Shown here piece by piece: positions 8,518 through 17,134 of a DNA stretch of 64,000 nucleotides; the stretch's first letter is position 1; every line of letters begins with the position of its first letter. The DNA lies in contig OZ219783.1 of the NCBI GenBank assembly GCA_964291305.2, positions 1,302,001 through 1,366,000 of the forward strand, in the 5' to 3' direction. The position numbers and the translations under genes were made by a program. A model generated the notes under the pieces. It was not told where the DNA came from. It did no database searches and saw only the letters and a program-made list of their open reading frames with translations. This stretch comes from VXNF01 sp964291305. GTDB taxonomy: Bacteria; Actinomycetota; Acidimicrobiia; Acidimicrobiales; CATQHL01.

Positions 8518-10594
8518 TTGGCGCCTTGCCGTCGATATCGGCGGCACCTTCACCGACGCCGTCCTGCTTGACGCCGACAGCGGTCGGGTTGTTGTCGGCA
8601 AGGAACTCACTACGCCGTCTGACCCGCTGGGTGGAGTACAGGCCGCTATTGCCAGTGTGCTGTCCCGGGCAAATGTCACAGCTGCCGAGGTGACTGCCCC
8701 GATTGTGCATGCCACCACGCTGGTTACCAATGCCCTGGTACAGCGCCGCGCTGGCCGAGCTGGACTGATAGTCACGAGTGGTTTTGCCGACACCTTGCTG
8801 ATCCGCGATGAGCACCGCTACGACATGTACGACTTGCAGATTGAGTTCCCCGATCCACCAATCCCCCGAGAGCGGATCTTGCAGCTGAACGAGCGGGTGA
8901 ACGCCAGGGGCGAGGTTCTGATGGCGCCTGAGGCCGCTGAACTGGATGACATCGCTGCAGTGCTGGCGGCTGACGCGGTGGAGTCGGTGGGCGTGTGCTT
9001 CTTGAACTCTTATATGAACGACGCCAACGAGCGGGCAGCAGGCGAGCACCTAGCAGCTGCCCTAGGAGTGCCGGTGTGCCTCTCGGCTGAGGTGGCCCCG
9101 CAGATCCGCGAGTATCCCCGAATGATGACCACAGCCTGTAACGCCGCGGCCATGCCCGTCTTAGGCGGTTATCTGGATGACCTAGAGCGTTGGCTGGAAA
9201 CCGAGGGATTCGGCGGCTCGGTGTTGCTGATGCTCTCCAACGGGGGTGTGGTATCGGCTACAGAAGCCGCCCGGGTGCCGATTCGGCTGGTGGAGTCGGG
9301 TCCGGCTGCTGGGGCGTTAGCTGGCACTTGGTATTCCCGACGCTTGGGTGAAGATCGTCTGCTTTGCTTCGACATGGGCGGGACCACGGCTAAGGCCTGC
9401 CTCATCGAGGACTTTGAGCCGGCTCTCACGTCGTCTTTCGAGATCGCCCGTGTCTGGCGCTTCAAGAAGGGCTCTGGGTATCCGGTATTGGTGCCGTCGG
9501 TGGACCTGGTGGAGATTGGCGCTGGCGGGGGGAGTTTGGCGCGAGTGGATGACTTGGGGTTGCTACGAGTTGGACCGATTTCGGCCGGCGCTGACCCAGG
9601 TCCTGCTTCCTATGGCCGGGGCGGCACCGAAGTAGCCGTTACCGACGCTGACCTACTGGTGGGTTACCTCAGCGCCGAGTCTTTTCTGGGGGGCGAGATG
9701 CCGCTGTCGATCAAAGCGGCGCAGACGGCAGCTGAACCCCTCGCTCGGCGCTTGGACATGGACTTAGCCAGCCTGGCCAGCGGAATCGTTGAGGTAGTGG
9801 ATCAGAACATGGCGGCCTCGGCCCGGATGCACGCGGTGGAGCGGGGAGTGGATCTGCGGGGTGTCACGCTGCTGGCCTTCGGCGGGGCGGGCCCAGTGCA
9901 CGCCTGCCGCGTGGCCGAGCTGGTGGGATCATCGCGGGTGGTTTTCCCGGTGCATGCCAGCGTCTTGTCGGCTTTTGGAACTTTAGTCACCCCGGTGCGC
10001 ATCGATCTAGCTCGCAGCCTGCTGCGCCCGCTGGAGGAGGCGCGCAGCTCCGACGCCGAGCAACTTCTAGAGTCGATGCGCGACGAAGGTCGGCGGGTGT
10101 TGGCGGCTGCGGGTGTGCCGGCCCCCGATGTGCATTTCCGCTACGGCATCGATGTTCGCTACCGCGGCCAAGGCAACGAGATCACCGTCTGGCTGGGAGA
10201 GGGACCCGAGTGGCCTACCGACGACGTTGAGACGCTGGCCGCCTTCGAGGCCGAATACAAGCGGGTCTACGGACTCACGATTGCCGATGTGGCCGCGGAG
10301 GTGGTGACCTGGAGGCTCTCGGCCTGGGCGCCGGTAGTGGGCGTAGCCCCCGACCTGGCTGCTCCGGTCGAGGTTGCTGCTGTCCCAGCGGAGCGGCGCA
10401 AGGTGTGTTTCAGCCGTGACTCGGCGCCCGCCGAAGTCGAAATCTACGAGCGCGCTCAGCTTCCAGCGGGTACCCGACTAGAAGGTCCGGTGATCATTGC
10501 CGAAGCCGAGACCACCGTGGTAATCCGCCCTGGCTGGTCGCTGGAGGTAAACCCCGACGGCAGCCTGCTCACCCAGCGGAAGGAGGCCCAATGA
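8510..10594 (+). CDS. hyuA: Hydantoinase/oxoprolinase subunit A (N-methylhydantoinase A, acetone-carboxylase-like)
   Basis: The 694-residue protein has the N-terminal hydantoinase/oxoprolinase signature DIGGTFTDAVLLD and an actin-like ATPase core (CFDMGGTTAKACLIE near residue 290, then GAGGGSLA). An AFGGAGPVHACRVAE motif precedes the C-terminal domain. Family enzymes use ATP to open or carboxylate cyclic amides and ketones together with the B subunit. The substrate (hydantoin, oxoproline, acetone-like or other) is not determinable. The stop overlaps hyuB by 4 nt (ATGA), supporting an obligate two-subunit complex. Confidence 0.94.
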   Translation: MADWRLAVDIGGTFTDAVLLDADSGRVVVGKELTTPSDPLGGVQAAIASVLSRANVTAAEVTAPIVHATTLVTNALVQRRAGRAGLIVTSGFADTLLIRDEHRYDMYDLQIEFPDPPIPRERILQLNERVNARGEVLMAPEAAELDDIAAVLAADAVESVGVCFLNSYMNDANERAAGEHLAAALGVPVCLSAEVAPQIREYPRMMTTACNAAAMPVLGGYLDDLERWLETEGFGGSVLLMLSNGGVVSATEAARVPIRLVESGPAAGALAGTWYSRRLGEDRLLCFDMGGTTAKACLIEDFEPALTSSFEIARVWRFKKGSGYPVLVPSVDLVEIGAGGGSLARVDDLGLLRVGPISAGADPGPASYGRGGTEVAVTDADLLVGYLSAESFLGGEMPLSIKAAQTAAEPLARRLDMDLASLASGIVEVVDQNMAASARMHAVERGVDLRGVTLLAFGGAGPVHACRVAELVGSSRVVFPVHASVLSAFGTLVTPVRIDLARSLLRPLEEARSSDAEQLLESMRDEGRRVLAAAGVPAPDVHFRYGIDVRYRGQGNEITVWLGEGPEWPTDDVETLAAFEAEYKRVYGLTIADVAAEVVTWRLSAWAPVVGVAPDLAAPVEVAAVPAERRKVCFSRDSAPAEVEIYERAQLPAGTRLEGPVIIAEAETTVVIRPGWSLEVNPDGSLLTQRKEAQ

Positions 10595-12231
10595 GCGGGC
10601 GAGACACCAACGGTCGTGATGCTGCTGCCACCCAGCGCCGCTTTGACGGCGTTGAGTTACAGGTTTTGTGGCAGAGCCTCATATCTACGGTCAATGAGCA
10701 GGCCACGGCCTTGCAGCGTTCGGCTTTCAGCCCCATTGTGCGTGAAGCCGGCGACCTCGCAAACGGGCTTTTCGATCCTAAGGGGCGCATGGTGGCCCAG
10801 GCTGTCACAGGCACGCCCGGTCATATCAACTCCCTGGCTATGGGCGTGGTAGCAGTATTAGAGGAGCACCCCGTGGAGACCCTCCAACCGGGGGATGTGC
10901 TGATTACCAACGATCCCTACAAAACGGCGGGGCAGCTATTGGACGTGACGGTAATGACCCCGGTGTTCCGCGCCGGGCGGCTGATTGCTTTCTTCTGTTC
11001 CACCATTCACCACTCCGACGTGGGCGGCTACGGCATTGGTGCCGGCGGCCGGGACGTATTTGAGGAGGGGCTCTGGATCCCCATCTGCAAGCTCATGGTG
11101 GCTGGTGAGCGCAACGCGGACGTTTGGAACTTCATCCTCGCCAACGTACGCACGCCTGATCACGTGGCCGGTGATCTACACGCTCAGATGGCCTCGGCGA
11201 CAGTCGGGGCAGAGCGCCTGCAGGCCCTCTGCGACTCCTGGGCGCTGGAGGACGTAGACAATCTGGCCGATGAAATAATCCAACGCTCCGAGGAGGCCAC
11301 CCGGGAGACCATTCGGGCGCTGCCATCGGGTACTCACCAGGCCGAGGCGCTACTAGACCTAGCCGACGGTTCGGTGATTACGATCCGTTGCGCGGTGATC
11401 GTGGATTCTGAAGCTGGGGAGATTCTGGTCTCTTACGAAGGATCTTCTGAGGCCAGCCCGTGGGGGATCAACGTGGTGCGCAACTACACGCATGCCTATA
11501 CAACCTTCACCGTGCGGTCGATGTTGAATCCCGAGATCCCCAACAACCACGGCAGCCTGGCTCCGATCCGCCTAGTGGCCCCTGAGGGCTCGATTGTCAA
11601 CGCCGTCTCACCCCAGCCCTGCACAGCTCGCCACGTCGTGGGCATGTTCCTGCCTAACGCCCTGTTAAAGGCGCTAGCCCCGCTAAAACCCTCCCAGGCC
11701 ATGGCCGAGGGCTCCGGCGCCGTGTGGACCATGCAGGTGAGTGGCGTACACGACGACGGCAGCCCGTTCATCACGGCCATGTTTACTTATGCCGGGGGAG
11801 TGGGAGGCCGGGCTGCCAAGCCAGGTCTGTCGGCTTGCTCTTACCCAACAGGCGTGGCTGCGGTGCCGGTGGAGGTGGTTGAGGCCTCGGCGCCGGTGCG
11901 CTTCTTGCGCAAGGAGCTGCGGGTGGGCTCCGGAGGCGCCGGCCGACAGCCTGGAGGCGACGGTCAGACGATCGAGTTCGTGGTCGACACCGAGCGAGAG
12001 TGGCAGTTGAATGCCGTGACCAGCCGGCTGGCTGCAGCCCCCCAAGGTCTAGCTGGTGGCGAGCCGGGTGCTGGTGGCCGCTTCTGCGTGAACGAAGAAC
12101 CGGTCACCTCCCAAGCCCGGCTGCGCCTGAGGCCCGACGACGTGGTCCGCCTAGATCTCCCCGGTGGCGGGGGCTACGGCCCGCCCGCTGAGGCGGGCAA
12201 CGGAAATAGCGCCGTTTACCGCGCCGATTGA
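10591..12231 (+). CDS. hyuB: Hydantoinase/oxoprolinase subunit B
   Basis: The 546-residue B subunit partners with the upstream A subunit. Visible family features are the SPIVREAGDLANGLFDPKGR-type N-terminal region (near residues 45-65), DVLITNDPY, STIHHSDVGG with probable metal-binding histidines, and a glycine-rich C-terminus ending near LDLPGGGGYGPP. Length is normal for HyuB. The ATGA overlap with hyuA and the TGATG overlap with the following acyl-CoA ligase indicate tightly coupled translation of three genes. Confidence 0.94.
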   Translation: MSGRDTNGRDAAATQRRFDGVELQVLWQSLISTVNEQATALQRSAFSPIVREAGDLANGLFDPKGRMVAQAVTGTPGHINSLAMGVVAVLEEHPVETLQPGDVLITNDPYKTAGQLLDVTVMTPVFRAGRLIAFFCSTIHHSDVGGYGIGAGGRDVFEEGLWIPICKLMVAGERNADVWNFILANVRTPDHVAGDLHAQMASATVGAERLQALCDSWALEDVDNLADEIIQRSEEATRETIRALPSGTHQAEALLDLADGSVITIRCAVIVDSEAGEILVSYEGSSEASPWGINVVRNYTHAYTTFTVRSMLNPEIPNNHGSLAPIRLVAPEGSIVNAVSPQPCTARHVVGMFLPNALLKALAPLKPSQAMAEGSGAVWTMQVSGVHDDGSPFITAMFTYAGGVGGRAAKPGLSACSYPTGVAAVPVEVVEASAPVRFLRKELRVGSGGAGRQPGGDGQTIEFVVDTEREWQLNAVTSRLAAAPQGLAGGEPGAGGRFCVNEEPVTSQARLRLRPDDVVRLDLPGGGGYGPPAEAGNGNSAVYRAD

Positions 12232-13844
12232 TGGGCCATCGGCTAGCGACCGGTACTAATACTGCCGCCCGCTGGCCGGAGGCAGTGCCATTCGCTGAGG
12301 TCTGGGACCGAACCGTTGAGCGGAATTCAAGGGCGTTGTTCCTGCGTTACACGGCACCCGACGGAGGTGTCGCCGAGTGGAGTTACGGAGATTTCGATCG
12401 CCGTGTTGGGGCGCTAGCGGCCCGCCTGCGCAACTCTGGGGTGCGTCCCGGTGGGGCGGTACACCTAGCGTTGGCCAACGGGCCGGCTTTTGTGGCCCTC
12501 TGGCTGGCTGCAGTACGGCTAGGCGCAACAATGGTGCCCTCGGACCCTTTCGGGCGGGCGTTGGAGTTAGCCGGGCATATCTCGCGCACCAACCCTGCGC
12601 TGGGATTTTGCTCGACCGGTCGGGTGGGGGAGTACCGCCAGGCTGTCGCCAATGCCAGAGAGTTGACGCCTGGTCTGGATATGGAAATCGTGGCTGTGGA
12701 TGAGCACGCCCCAAATCTCCACGGACTAATTGACGGTTTAGCTAGCTACTCGGCCCAATCTGGCGCCACGCCCGCTAGCGCCGATCTCGGCCTGCGTCAC
12801 CGCGCCGCGGTGCTATTCACCTCCGGAACCACCGGTCGCCCCAAAGGCGTGGAGATCACCCAGGCCAACTACGCGTTCTGCGGCAAGATCATGGCCGAGC
12901 GGGCCGGATTCACCTCCGACTCTCGGCTGCTGGTAGTGCTGCCGTTGTTCCACGGCAACGCTCAGTACTACTCCTTCGCCGCGGCCATCTGGTGTGGCGC
13001 TGGAGTAGTACTGCAACCAGCCTTCTCGGCTAGCGGCTTTTGCGCCCAAGCGAAATCCGGCGGTGCCACAGCTGCCAGTCTCTTTGCTGCCCCAATGCGC
13101 ATGATCTTGGCTCGGGGCGCTGGGGGCCCGAAGCTCAACCTGACTCACTGCTGGTATGCCCAGAACGTAAGCGGTGAGCAGTATGGCCAGCTAGCGGAGT
13201 TGTTTGGCTGTCTGCCCCGCCAGCTCTACGGCATGACTGAGACGCTGCCGGCGGTGCTGACCGAGCCCCGGGAGCGTCCCGTGCCGGCGTCGATGGGTCA
13301 GCAAACGCCGGGATGCTTAGTGGACATCCAGGACTCCGCGGGATCTTCGCTGCCTGACGGTCAGGTAGGCCAACTAGTGGTGGGCGGCGAGCGCGGCATC
13401 ACTCTCTTCGCCGGTTACCTGGACGACCCTGAGACCACCCAGGCGTCCTTTCAAGCTAGTTGGTTCCTGACAGGCGACCGGGCCCGCCGTGAGCCTGACG
13501 GCCGGCACTACTTCGAAGGACGACGCAGCGAAGTGCTTAAGGTGTCCGGTGAGAACGTCTCGCTAGTAGCAGTAGAAGCGGTGTTGTCAGCCCACCCGAG
13601 TGTGCTGGAAGCCGCCGTGGTGGGCCGCCCCAACCCGATCCGCGATGAGGTGCCAGTGGGTTTCTTTGTACCGCGAGATCCCAACAGACCTCCCAGCAGC
13701 GCCGAGCTGTTGGCCTGGTGCAGTGAGCGTCTAGGCAAGGCGGCCATACCACGCGAGTTGATCTTGCTAAACGAACTGCCCCGAACTTCGGTAGGCAAGA
13801 TCCGTAAGTTTCTGCTGGCCGATCGGGCCGCTGGTGCCGGCTGA
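12231..13844 (+). CDS. Acyl-CoA synthetase / AMP-dependent ligase (ANL superfamily)
   Basis: The 537-residue protein has the AMP-binding P-loop LFTSGTTGRPKGV, the YGMTET motif, the LTGDRARR hinge region and the C-terminal catalytic lysine region TSVGKIRK. It resembles crotonobetaine/carnitine-CoA or fatty acid-CoA ligases, which activate a carboxylic acid to its CoA thioester through an acyl-adenylate. The ATG at 12231 overlaps the hyuB stop by one base (TGATG). Its place after HyuAB suggests that it activates an acid product of the ring-opening step, but this is inference. Confidence 0.93.
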   Translation: MGHRLATGTNTAARWPEAVPFAEVWDRTVERNSRALFLRYTAPDGGVAEWSYGDFDRRVGALAARLRNSGVRPGGAVHLALANGPAFVALWLAAVRLGATMVPSDPFGRALELAGHISRTNPALGFCSTGRVGEYRQAVANARELTPGLDMEIVAVDEHAPNLHGLIDGLASYSAQSGATPASADLGLRHRAAVLFTSGTTGRPKGVEITQANYAFCGKIMAERAGFTSDSRLLVVLPLFHGNAQYYSFAAAIWCGAGVVLQPAFSASGFCAQAKSGGATAASLFAAPMRMILARGAGGPKLNLTHCWYAQNVSGEQYGQLAELFGCLPRQLYGMTETLPAVLTEPRERPVPASMGQQTPGCLVDIQDSAGSSLPDGQVGQLVVGGERGITLFAGYLDDPETTQASFQASWFLTGDRARREPDGRHYFEGRRSEVLKVSGENVSLVAVEAVLSAHPSVLEAAVVGRPNPIRDEVPVGFFVPRDPNRPPSSAELLAWCSERLGKAAIPRELILLNELPRTSVGKIRKFLLADRAAGAG

Positions 13845-13980
13845 GCAGACAAATCCCAGAACTCCCGTGATGCTCCGACAATAGCCATCGACGAGCCTGT
13901 GTGGCATGATCTGGCCGAGTGGCGCGGTAGACCAGCTCGCAGAAGTGCCACACTCTCACTCGCAACAGAAGGGATATCCC

Positions 13981-15465
13981 ATGCATTTGTCCAAGCGCAT
14001 GACCTTGATTCTCGTCTCGCTGGCGGTGGTCGGTCTTCTGGCTGCTGCCTGCGCCGACTCCGATACAGCCGACGAGGCCGCGGCGGCAGCTAATGCCGCT
14101 GCCAGTGCGGCTGAGTCGGCACGGGATGTAGCCGAGGCCGCAGCAGCCGACGCAGATTCGGCGCTTTCGGGACTGGACGCCGCCGCGGCTGAGGCCGCTG
14201 CCGCCAACGCAGCTGCCGCAGCCGCTATGGCCGCTGCTGAGGCCTCCCAAGCCGCCGCCGACCTGGCGCAGGCCACCGCCGAGGGCAACCAAGCAGCCGT
14301 TGCGGCCGCCGAGGCAGCGCTCGCGGAAGCCGCCTCTGACGCTGCCGCAGCGCAGGCCGAAGCCGACTCGGCCCGTGAGCAAGCGGCTGCTGCCCAGGCG
14401 GAAGCCGAAGAAGCCCGTGAGCAGGCTGCAGCCGCCCAAGCCGAGGCAGCCGCCGCTTCCGCAACAGCCGAGGAATTGCGAGTCGAACTGCTGCTTGAGG
14501 CTTTGGACATGAACAACGATGGCGATGTGGTGTTCGGCGTGGCAACCGCCGGGCCGCGCGATGACGGTGCTTACTACCAGGCACTCGTAGAGACGGTCGA
14601 GGCGTTTGCTGCCGAGAATGGTTTCTCTACGCCCATAATCGTTGACAACATTCAGCCGGCTGACGCCGCCACCGAGCTGGCCAACCTGGCCGAACAGGAT
14701 GTGGATGTGCTAGCGGTGGGTGCCAGCGAGATCGCTGAACCGCTTGTAGACCTCACCGAGCAATATTCGGACATCTTTTGGTACTGCAACTGTGGTGCTG
14801 GCTACCCGGTGATTCCCGGGCTTGCCCAAGCTCAGGACGACAGTTCCCAGATTAGCTACAGCGCTGGCTACGCCGCTGGCCTACTAATGCGCGACGGCGG
14901 CGGCGACAGCGCCCATTTCATTGGTTGCTGCGACTTGAACTTTGAGAAAGAGGCCTACCTGGCTTTCGAGATGGGGCTGCAGGCCGTGGACCCCAGCTTC
15001 ACGATGACCTACGTACCAACCGGCAACTTCCCGTTCGACTTCGACAACATCTCCGGAGCTACCGAGGCGTTCAACAACGCGGTAGCGCAGGGCGCGGACG
15101 CGGTGTACCCATATCTAGGTGGAGCGCATGAGCCGCTGGTGGCGCTCGCCAACGAGAACGACCTAATCGTCATGTCGGCCGGTGCCTCTGACGTGTGCGA
15201 GCGCACCGACCTGGAGTACGACCTAGCCGTTCAGTTCGACGCGGGTGACTACATAACCACCATCATTGATCTGATCGCCGACGGCTCCTTCGGCGAAGGT
15301 GAGGTGTTCAACTTCAGCGTCGGGCAGTTCCCCTTCGTAGGAGCCAAGCTGTGTGACGCTACGCCTAGCCAGCAGGCAGAGTTCGAGGCTGAGTTGGCCC
15401 AGATTGCCGCCGGCACCTATGCCGAGCAGTTCGGTGCGATCAAGGCTGAGTCCTACGGTTTCTAG
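13981..15465 (+). CDS. BMP-family (PnrA-like) ABC substrate-binding lipoprotein with Ala-rich coiled-coil stalk
   Basis: The start is the ATG at 13981, which gives a clean lipoprotein signal peptide with C24 after LLAAA. Residues about 27-175 are an alanine-rich, heptad-like segment with Glu, Asp, Gln and Arg at regular positions, including a repeated 14-residue unit around AREQAAAAQAEA. The BMP/PnrA periplasmic-binding domain follows from about residue 182 to 494. Relatives bind purine nucleosides or similar ligands. Typical BMP proteins are about 330-380 residues and lack such a stalk, so this one may hold the binding domain away from the membrane. ATPase and two permease genes follow. Confidence 0.92.
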   Translation: MHLSKRMTLILVSLAVVGLLAAACADSDTADEAAAAANAAASAAESARDVAEAAAADADSALSGLDAAAAEAAAANAAAAAAMAAAEASQAAADLAQATAEGNQAAVAAAEAALAEAASDAAAAQAEADSAREQAAAAQAEAEEAREQAAAAQAEAAAASATAEELRVELLLEALDMNNDGDVVFGVATAGPRDDGAYYQALVETVEAFAAENGFSTPIIVDNIQPADAATELANLAEQDVDVLAVGASEIAEPLVDLTEQYSDIFWYCNCGAGYPVIPGLAQAQDDSSQISYSAGYAAGLLMRDGGGDSAHFIGCCDLNFEKEAYLAFEMGLQAVDPSFTMTYVPTGNFPFDFDNISGATEAFNNAVAQGADAVYPYLGGAHEPLVALANENDLIVMSAGASDVCERTDLEYDLAVQFDAGDYITTIIDLIADGSFGEGEVFNFSVGQFPFVGAKLCDATPSQQAEFEAELAQIAAGTYAEQFGAIKAESYGF

Positions 15466-15493
15466 TTTCAGGGTCACACAAAAAACCACGCGT

Positions 15494-15531
15494 CAGGCCC
15501 GCCAACGGAATGCAACCCGGCGGCGGGCCTG
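15494..15531 (+). promoter_or_regulatory. Intercistronic stem-loop after the binding-protein gene
   Basis: A perfect 10-bp stem, CAGGCCCGCC (15494-15503) with GGCGGGCCTG (15522-15531), encloses an 18-nt loop. It lies 28 nt after the lipoprotein stop and before the ATPase start. There is no T-tract after it, so it is more likely an attenuator or mRNA 3'-end stabiliser that keeps binding-protein levels above transporter levels. Confidence 0.7.
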
Positions 15532-15559
15532 CCCGCGCAGCTAGGGCAGTCTCACTCTG

Positions 15560-17134
15560 GTGACCGCACCTGCTGCCGCCGAACTCCGAGGTATCACCAA
15601 GCGCTTTGGCGCTGTGGTGGCCTGCGACGGCGTAGATTTGGAGCTGCGCCGGGGCGAAATACACGGCATCCTCGGGGAGAACGGGGCGGGCAAGTCCACC
15701 CTGATGAAGGTGCTAATCGGGTTGGTGTTGCCGGATGCGGGCAGCATCCAAATTGACGGCTCGGAGTGCCGCATCCGTGATCCCAGCGAAGCCGCCGAGA
15801 CCGGTATCGGCATGGTTCATCAGCATTTCAGTTTGGTAGAGCCGCTAACCGTCTGGGAGAACGTGATACTAGGTGAGCGCATTGGACTGAACGCGACTGC
15901 GGCACGCCGGCGGGTGCGGGAAATAAGCGAGCGCTACGGCTTAGACATCGATCCCGACGAACGCGTCAGTGACCTCAGCGCAGGACTGCGCCAGCGGGTT
16001 GAGATCATCAAGTGCCTGCGACGTGACCCGTCAATCGTGATCCTAGATGAACCCACCTCGGTGCTCACTCCCGGTGAGTCCGAACAGCTCTTCGAGGTGC
16101 TGCGGCGAGTTGTCGAGAGTGAGAACAAGGCGGTAGCTCTCGTCAGCCACAAGCTAGACGAGGTGCTGGCCGCCACCGACAGGGTCACGATTATGCGCGC
16201 TGGGGCAGTTGTAGACCGGCGGCTGACTGCAGACGCCGATGCCCCTGGTCTGGCGCGAGCCATGGTGGGCCGGCCAGTTTCACTGCGCTCGGAGGCTGCG
16301 GCCCTGGGCTTCATTGAGGCGTTGAGTGAAGAGCTCCCGAGTGAGGGAGCAGCTGAGTCCGAGGGGGCTGCCCCGGTGCCGGTGCTGTCGATCCGTGGTG
16401 CCACAGCTCGGGGGCGCGACGGGCGGGCACTGCTGGACGGGCTTTCTCTTGAGGTGCATCCCGGGGAGATCGTGGGAGTGGCTGGAGTAGAGGGCAACGG
16501 GCAGGCACCGCTTTGTGACTTGCTCTCCAGCTTGCTGGCACTAGAGAGCGGCACCGTGCAGATACGAGATTCCACTCCGGAGCCGGGCCGCCCAGGGTCC
16601 ATGGCCACCGCCGGCGTGGCGGTAGTACCAGCCGATCGACACGAGTCGGGCTGCGTGCTGGAAATGACCGTGGCAGAAAACCTTACGTTGGTGTCACCGC
16701 CGCGGTCGCGCCTGGGCCGGGGAATTCTCGACCACACCGCCCGCGCTGAGCTAGCCGAGCATCTCATTACGCAGTTCGGCATCCAGACCTCAGGACCTGA
16801 TGCTCCTATGTGGTCGCTTTCGGGCGGTAACCAGCAACGAGTCGTGCTGGCCCGGGAACTCAGCGGTGACCCTGCAGTGCTGGTGGCTGCACAGCCCACG
16901 CGGGGACTCGATGTGGGGGCCATTGAGTACGTTTCTGAGCGTCTACGAGAGGCAGCTAGAGACGGGGTGGGGGTGCTGCTGATCTCTACCGAACTGGAAG
17001 AAGTGTTGGACCTAGCTGACCGCATCGTGGTGATGTTCAGGGGTCGTATTGTCGGTGAGATGGACCGCGATGGCGTCGACCTGGAGCGTCTCGGGCTGCT
17101 AATGAGCGGAGCCCAACAGGTGGAAGACCGATGA
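15560..17134 (+). CDS. BMP-family ABC importer ATPase (two nucleotide-binding domains)
   Basis: The 524-residue protein contains two ABC domains. The first has Walker A GENGAGKST, signature LSAGLRQRVE and Walker B ILDEPTSVL. The second has the degenerate Walker A GVEGNGQAPL and signature LSGGNQQRVVL, as is usual for YufO/NupO-type nucleoside importers and sugar ATPases of the same class. A GTG at 15560 is the start. The stop overlaps the first permease by 4 nt. Together with the two permeases and the BMP lipoprotein it forms a complete importer for a nucleoside-like compound. Confidence 0.94.
   Translation: MTAPAAAELRGITKRFGAVVACDGVDLELRRGEIHGILGENGAGKSTLMKVLIGLVLPDAGSIQIDGSECRIRDPSEAAETGIGMVHQHFSLVEPLTVWENVILGERIGLNATAARRRVREISERYGLDIDPDERVSDLSAGLRQRVEIIKCLRRDPSIVILDEPTSVLTPGESEQLFEVLRRVVESENKAVALVSHKLDEVLAATDRVTIMRAGAVVDRRLTADADAPGLARAMVGRPVSLRSEAAALGFIEALSEELPSEGAAESEGAAPVPVLSIRGATARGRDGRALLDGLSLEVHPGEIVGVAGVEGNGQAPLCDLLSSLLALESGTVQIRDSTPEPGRPGSMATAGVAVVPADRHESGCVLEMTVAENLTLVSPPRSRLGRGILDHTARAELAEHLITQFGIQTSGPDAPMWSLSGGNQQRVVLARELSGDPAVLVAAQPTRGLDVGAIEYVSERLREAARDGVGVLLISTELEEVLDLADRIVVMFRGRIVGEMDRDGVDLERLGLLMSGAQQVEDR

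Noticed and set aside
13906..13980. Upstream ATG at 13906 as the start of the BMP lipoprotein
   Set aside because: It would place 25 unconserved residues before a good lipoprotein signal peptide. The ATG at 13981 fits.
13537..14516. Long minus-strand frames opposite the acyl-CoA ligase end and the Ala-rich stalk
   Set aside because: They are Ala/Ser- or Gly-rich antisense frames of a low-complexity gene. The plus-strand lipoprotein has a signal peptide and BMP domain.
14511..14546. DMNNDGD as an EF-hand or dockerin-like calcium site in the BMP lipoprotein
   Set aside because: Position 12 of the loop is not an acidic residue and no helix-loop-helix pair is evident, so it is probably coincidental.
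15934..17025. 363-codon open frame on the minus strand opposite the BMP ATPase
   Set aside because: It is a high-GC shadow of the real ABC ATPase. It is Ser/Arg/Thr-rich, has no domain, and the plus-strand frame has clear Walker motifs.
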